This document shows, piece after piece, positions 32,608 to 34,242 of a DNA stretch of 34,242 nt. Below the pieces are notes generated by a model. It had not been told where the DNA came from and searched no databases. It saw only the letters and a program-made list of their open reading frames with translations. This DNA is from Saprospiraceae bacterium (lineage in GTDB: Bacteria; Bacteroidota; Bacteroidia; Chitinophagales; Saprospiraceae), in assembly GCA_020629255.1 (NCBI GenBank), contig JAHDDR010000022.1:1-34242 (forward strand), written 5' to 3'. Each line of letters starts with the position of its first letter. The first letter of the stretch is position 1. The position numbers and the translations under genes were made by a program.

Positions 32608-33249
32608 TCAGACATGGGTTATAGCCAAAAGAACGGCAACATAATGACAAATACCTCCTCCTAATACAAACAAATGCCAAATAGCATGATGGTAGGTGAA
32701 TTTTCGCCAAAGGTAAAATATAATACCTACTATGTATGATACCCCTCCAATAGCCAACATCATATAAGTATCTGGTGGTATGGCCATTCTAAATTCTTTG
32801 GGACATACCAAAATTAATGCTCCCATGGCTACATAAACTAACACAGAAAATATTTTGAAACGATGAACAAAATATATTTTGAAAATTATACCCAATAATG
32901 TCAAGCCCCAAAGAATGGATAATATGATAAATCCAACTTTATTGTATGAAAATAAGAGTACGAAAGGTGTATAACTTCCAGCAATCATAAAATAGATACT
33001 GATATGATCCAAGGTTCTCATCGCTCGTTTCACCTTCGGGTGACTGATACTATGGTACAAAGTCGAAAAGGCAAAAACCATCAAAAATGAAAAACCGAAA
33101 ATACTGGTTCCTACAATTGAGGCCGTATTGCCGGAAAATGTGGCAGAAGCGATGAGTATGGGAATAGAAACCACTCCGAACAAAACACCAAAACCATGTG
33201 TAATGCTATTAGCCAATTCCCTACTGATTTCTTTCGATGTCAATTCCAT
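32608..33249 (-). CDS. hemolysin III / PAQR family membrane protein
   Basis: A 213-residue seven-pass membrane protein of the PAQR superfamily. Zinc-site-type residues are His66 in STLYHS, Asp81 in RTLDHISIY, and the His188-x3-His192 pair in HAIWH near the C-terminus. GSYTPF (91-96) is the other family signature. Bacterial members are called hemolysin III or YqfA, and are linked to membrane lipid homeostasis or possible ceramidase-like hydrolysis; cytolysis is not implied. It is first of a two-gene unit and divergent from the dehydrogenase at the window end. Confidence 0.92.
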   Translation of the reverse strand: MELTSKEISRELANSITHGFGVLFGVVSIPILIASATFSGNTASIVGTSIFGFSFLMVFAFSTLYHSISHPKVKRAMRTLDHISIYFMIAGSYTPFVLLFSYNKVGFIILSILWGLTLLGIIFKIYFVHRFKIFSVLVYVAMGALILVCPKEFRMAIPPDTYMMLAIGGVSYIVGIIFYLWRKFTYHHAIWHLFVLGGGICHYVAVLLAITHV

Positions 33250-33388
33250 AAAAATAAATTAAAGTTGGTATTAAATGGATTAGATGTAGGAGGGGTTAAT
33301 GTCAGAAACGCCCAAGGATGGAATTAGTTGTTCCAACTCAGGTAGAATTAAAAACAAGATAGATCTTTTAGTACATAAAAACGAAAAC

Positions 33389-34242
33389 ATGAAAAGAGGT
33401 ACAGTCTTAATAACAGATTTGGTTCATCAAATTTTATTCGAAGGCTTAGAAAAATTGGGATTTGATTATGAATATCAACCTGAAATTTCCCTAGAGGAAG
33501 TCCATCGAATCATACACCAATATGAAGGCTTGGTCATCAATAGCAAAATCATTGCTGATCAAGCCTTGTTTGATAAAGCAGTTCAATTAAAATTCATTGC
33601 CCGTTTAGGCTCGGGAATGGAAATTATTGATCAAGAATATGCCCGTTCCAAAAACATCCATATTATTAATTCACCGGAAGGCAATCGGAATGCTGTTGCA
33701 GAACATGCCCTGGGTATGTTGCTGGCTCTGGCGAATCATTTTTTGAGGTCAGATAGGGAAGTCAGAAATTTCCATTGGGACAGAGAAAAAAACAGAGGCT
33801 TCGAATTGGCAGGCAAAACAATTGGGTTGATAGGCTTCGGGCATACTGGAAGCACTTTTGCCAAAAGATTGCAGGGTATGGACATGAAAATATTAGCCTA
33901 TGATAAATACAAAGAAAATTATACAGCAGCCTATTCCTTTGTAGAAGAATCTACGCCGAAGGAAATCCAAGCCCAAGCAGATATCATTAGTTTTCATTTG
34001 CCTTTGAATAATGATACTCAACATTATTGCGATGCTCATTTTTTAGAAAATTGCAAGAAAGGAGCCATCATCATCAACACTTCTCGGGGCTCGGTGGTAG
34101 ATACCCGAGCTTTGATTGCTGCCCTAGTAGCGGGGCAGATAGGAGGCGCTTGCCTCGATGTCTTCGAAAATGAGAAAACAACTACTTTTTCCGATGATGA
34201 AAAAAAAATGTATCAAACACTATACAATTTTGAACAAGTAGT
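33389..34242 (+). CDS. D-2-hydroxyacid dehydrogenase (partial, runs off the window)
   Basis: The N-terminal 284 residues of an NAD-dependent 2-hydroxyacid dehydrogenase. The start MKRGTVLITD matches the first strand of the family. A substrate-loop ARLGSG is at 71-76, the Rossmann motif G-F-G-H-T-G at 149-154, the catalytic-arginine motif NTSRGSVVD near 230, and the glutamate motif LDVFENE near 255, where Lys replaces the usual Pro after the Glu. The catalytic histidine region lies beyond the window. Phosphoglycerate, lactate or glyoxylate-type substrates are all possible. The frame is open to the last base, so the truncation is a window artefact. Confidence 0.88.
   Translation, partial: MKRGTVLITDLVHQILFEGLEKLGFDYEYQPEISLEEVHRIIHQYEGLVINSKIIADQALFDKAVQLKFIARLGSGMEIIDQEYARSKNIHIINSPEGNRNAVAEHALGMLLALANHFLRSDREVRNFHWDREKNRGFELAGKTIGLIGFGHTGSTFAKRLQGMDMKILAYDKYKENYTAAYSFVEESTPKEIQAQADIISFHLPLNNDTQHYCDAHFLENCKKGAIIINTSRGSVVDTRALIAALVAGQIGGACLDVFENEKTTTFSDDEKKMYQTLYNFEQV

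Noticed and set aside
1-34242. tRNA, rRNA, CRISPR arrays, transposases, phage genes
   Set aside because: I looked for cloverleaf signatures, regular spaced repeats and transposase or integrase motifs and found none.

Overview
The window is a stretch of ordinary chromosome from a low-GC member of the Bacteroidota, probably a marine or saprospirian-type lineage. That lineage call is inference. It rests on type IX secretion (T9SS) C-terminal sorting domains, a DUF4837 lipoprotein, an Omp28-like lipoprotein, a Bacteroidota-type topoisomerase IV subunit A, the mreB-mreC-mreD-mrdA order, and -7 promoter boxes of the form TAnnTTTG. I see no transposase, phage gene, CRISPR array, tRNA or rRNA.

Layout. 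1-7400 holds a low-molecular-weight phosphotyrosine phosphatase facing a DUF2306 membrane protein, then two tandem secreted esterase paralogues, a small lipoprotein with a ChaN-like protein on the opposite strand, and a secreted GH16 glucanase. 7400-9360 holds a 165-bp inverted-repeat element and a 547-residue membrane protein of unknown family. 9359-19278 is a long plus-strand run: an ABC-2 type permease without its ATPase, priA, a CorC/HlyC-type CBS protein, a membrane-anchored patatin, a DUF4837 lipoprotein, an ECF sigma factor and a TPR-bearing probable anti-sigma factor. 19279-23570 holds panC and a rhodanese (minus strand), divergent from parC, with two palindromic intergenic elements. 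23570-26310 holds three exported thioredoxin-fold or CxxC proteins in a row, with a probable structured RNA and several strong hairpins between them. 26354-31601 (minus strand) holds a small protein that looks like a T9SS tail and the elongasome genes mreB, mreC, mreD and mrdA, with a 14-bp hairpin between mreB and mreC. 31897-33249 holds a membrane protein and a hemolysin III/PAQR protein. The window ends inside a D-2-hydroxyacid dehydrogenase.

No large undescribed multi-gene system is evident. The best novelty candidates lie between genes: (1) a probable non-coding RNA near 24489-24706, with a 22-bp stem whose four wobble pairs all fit a plus-strand transcript, followed by an intrinsic terminator with a strand-specific wobble; (2) three palindromic elements of about 130-170 bp, each ending on or within a few bases of a stop codon; (3) a perfect 14-bp hairpin directly against the start codon of the Omp28-like gene; (4) an Ig/PKD-like module shared by both esterases and the glucanase.
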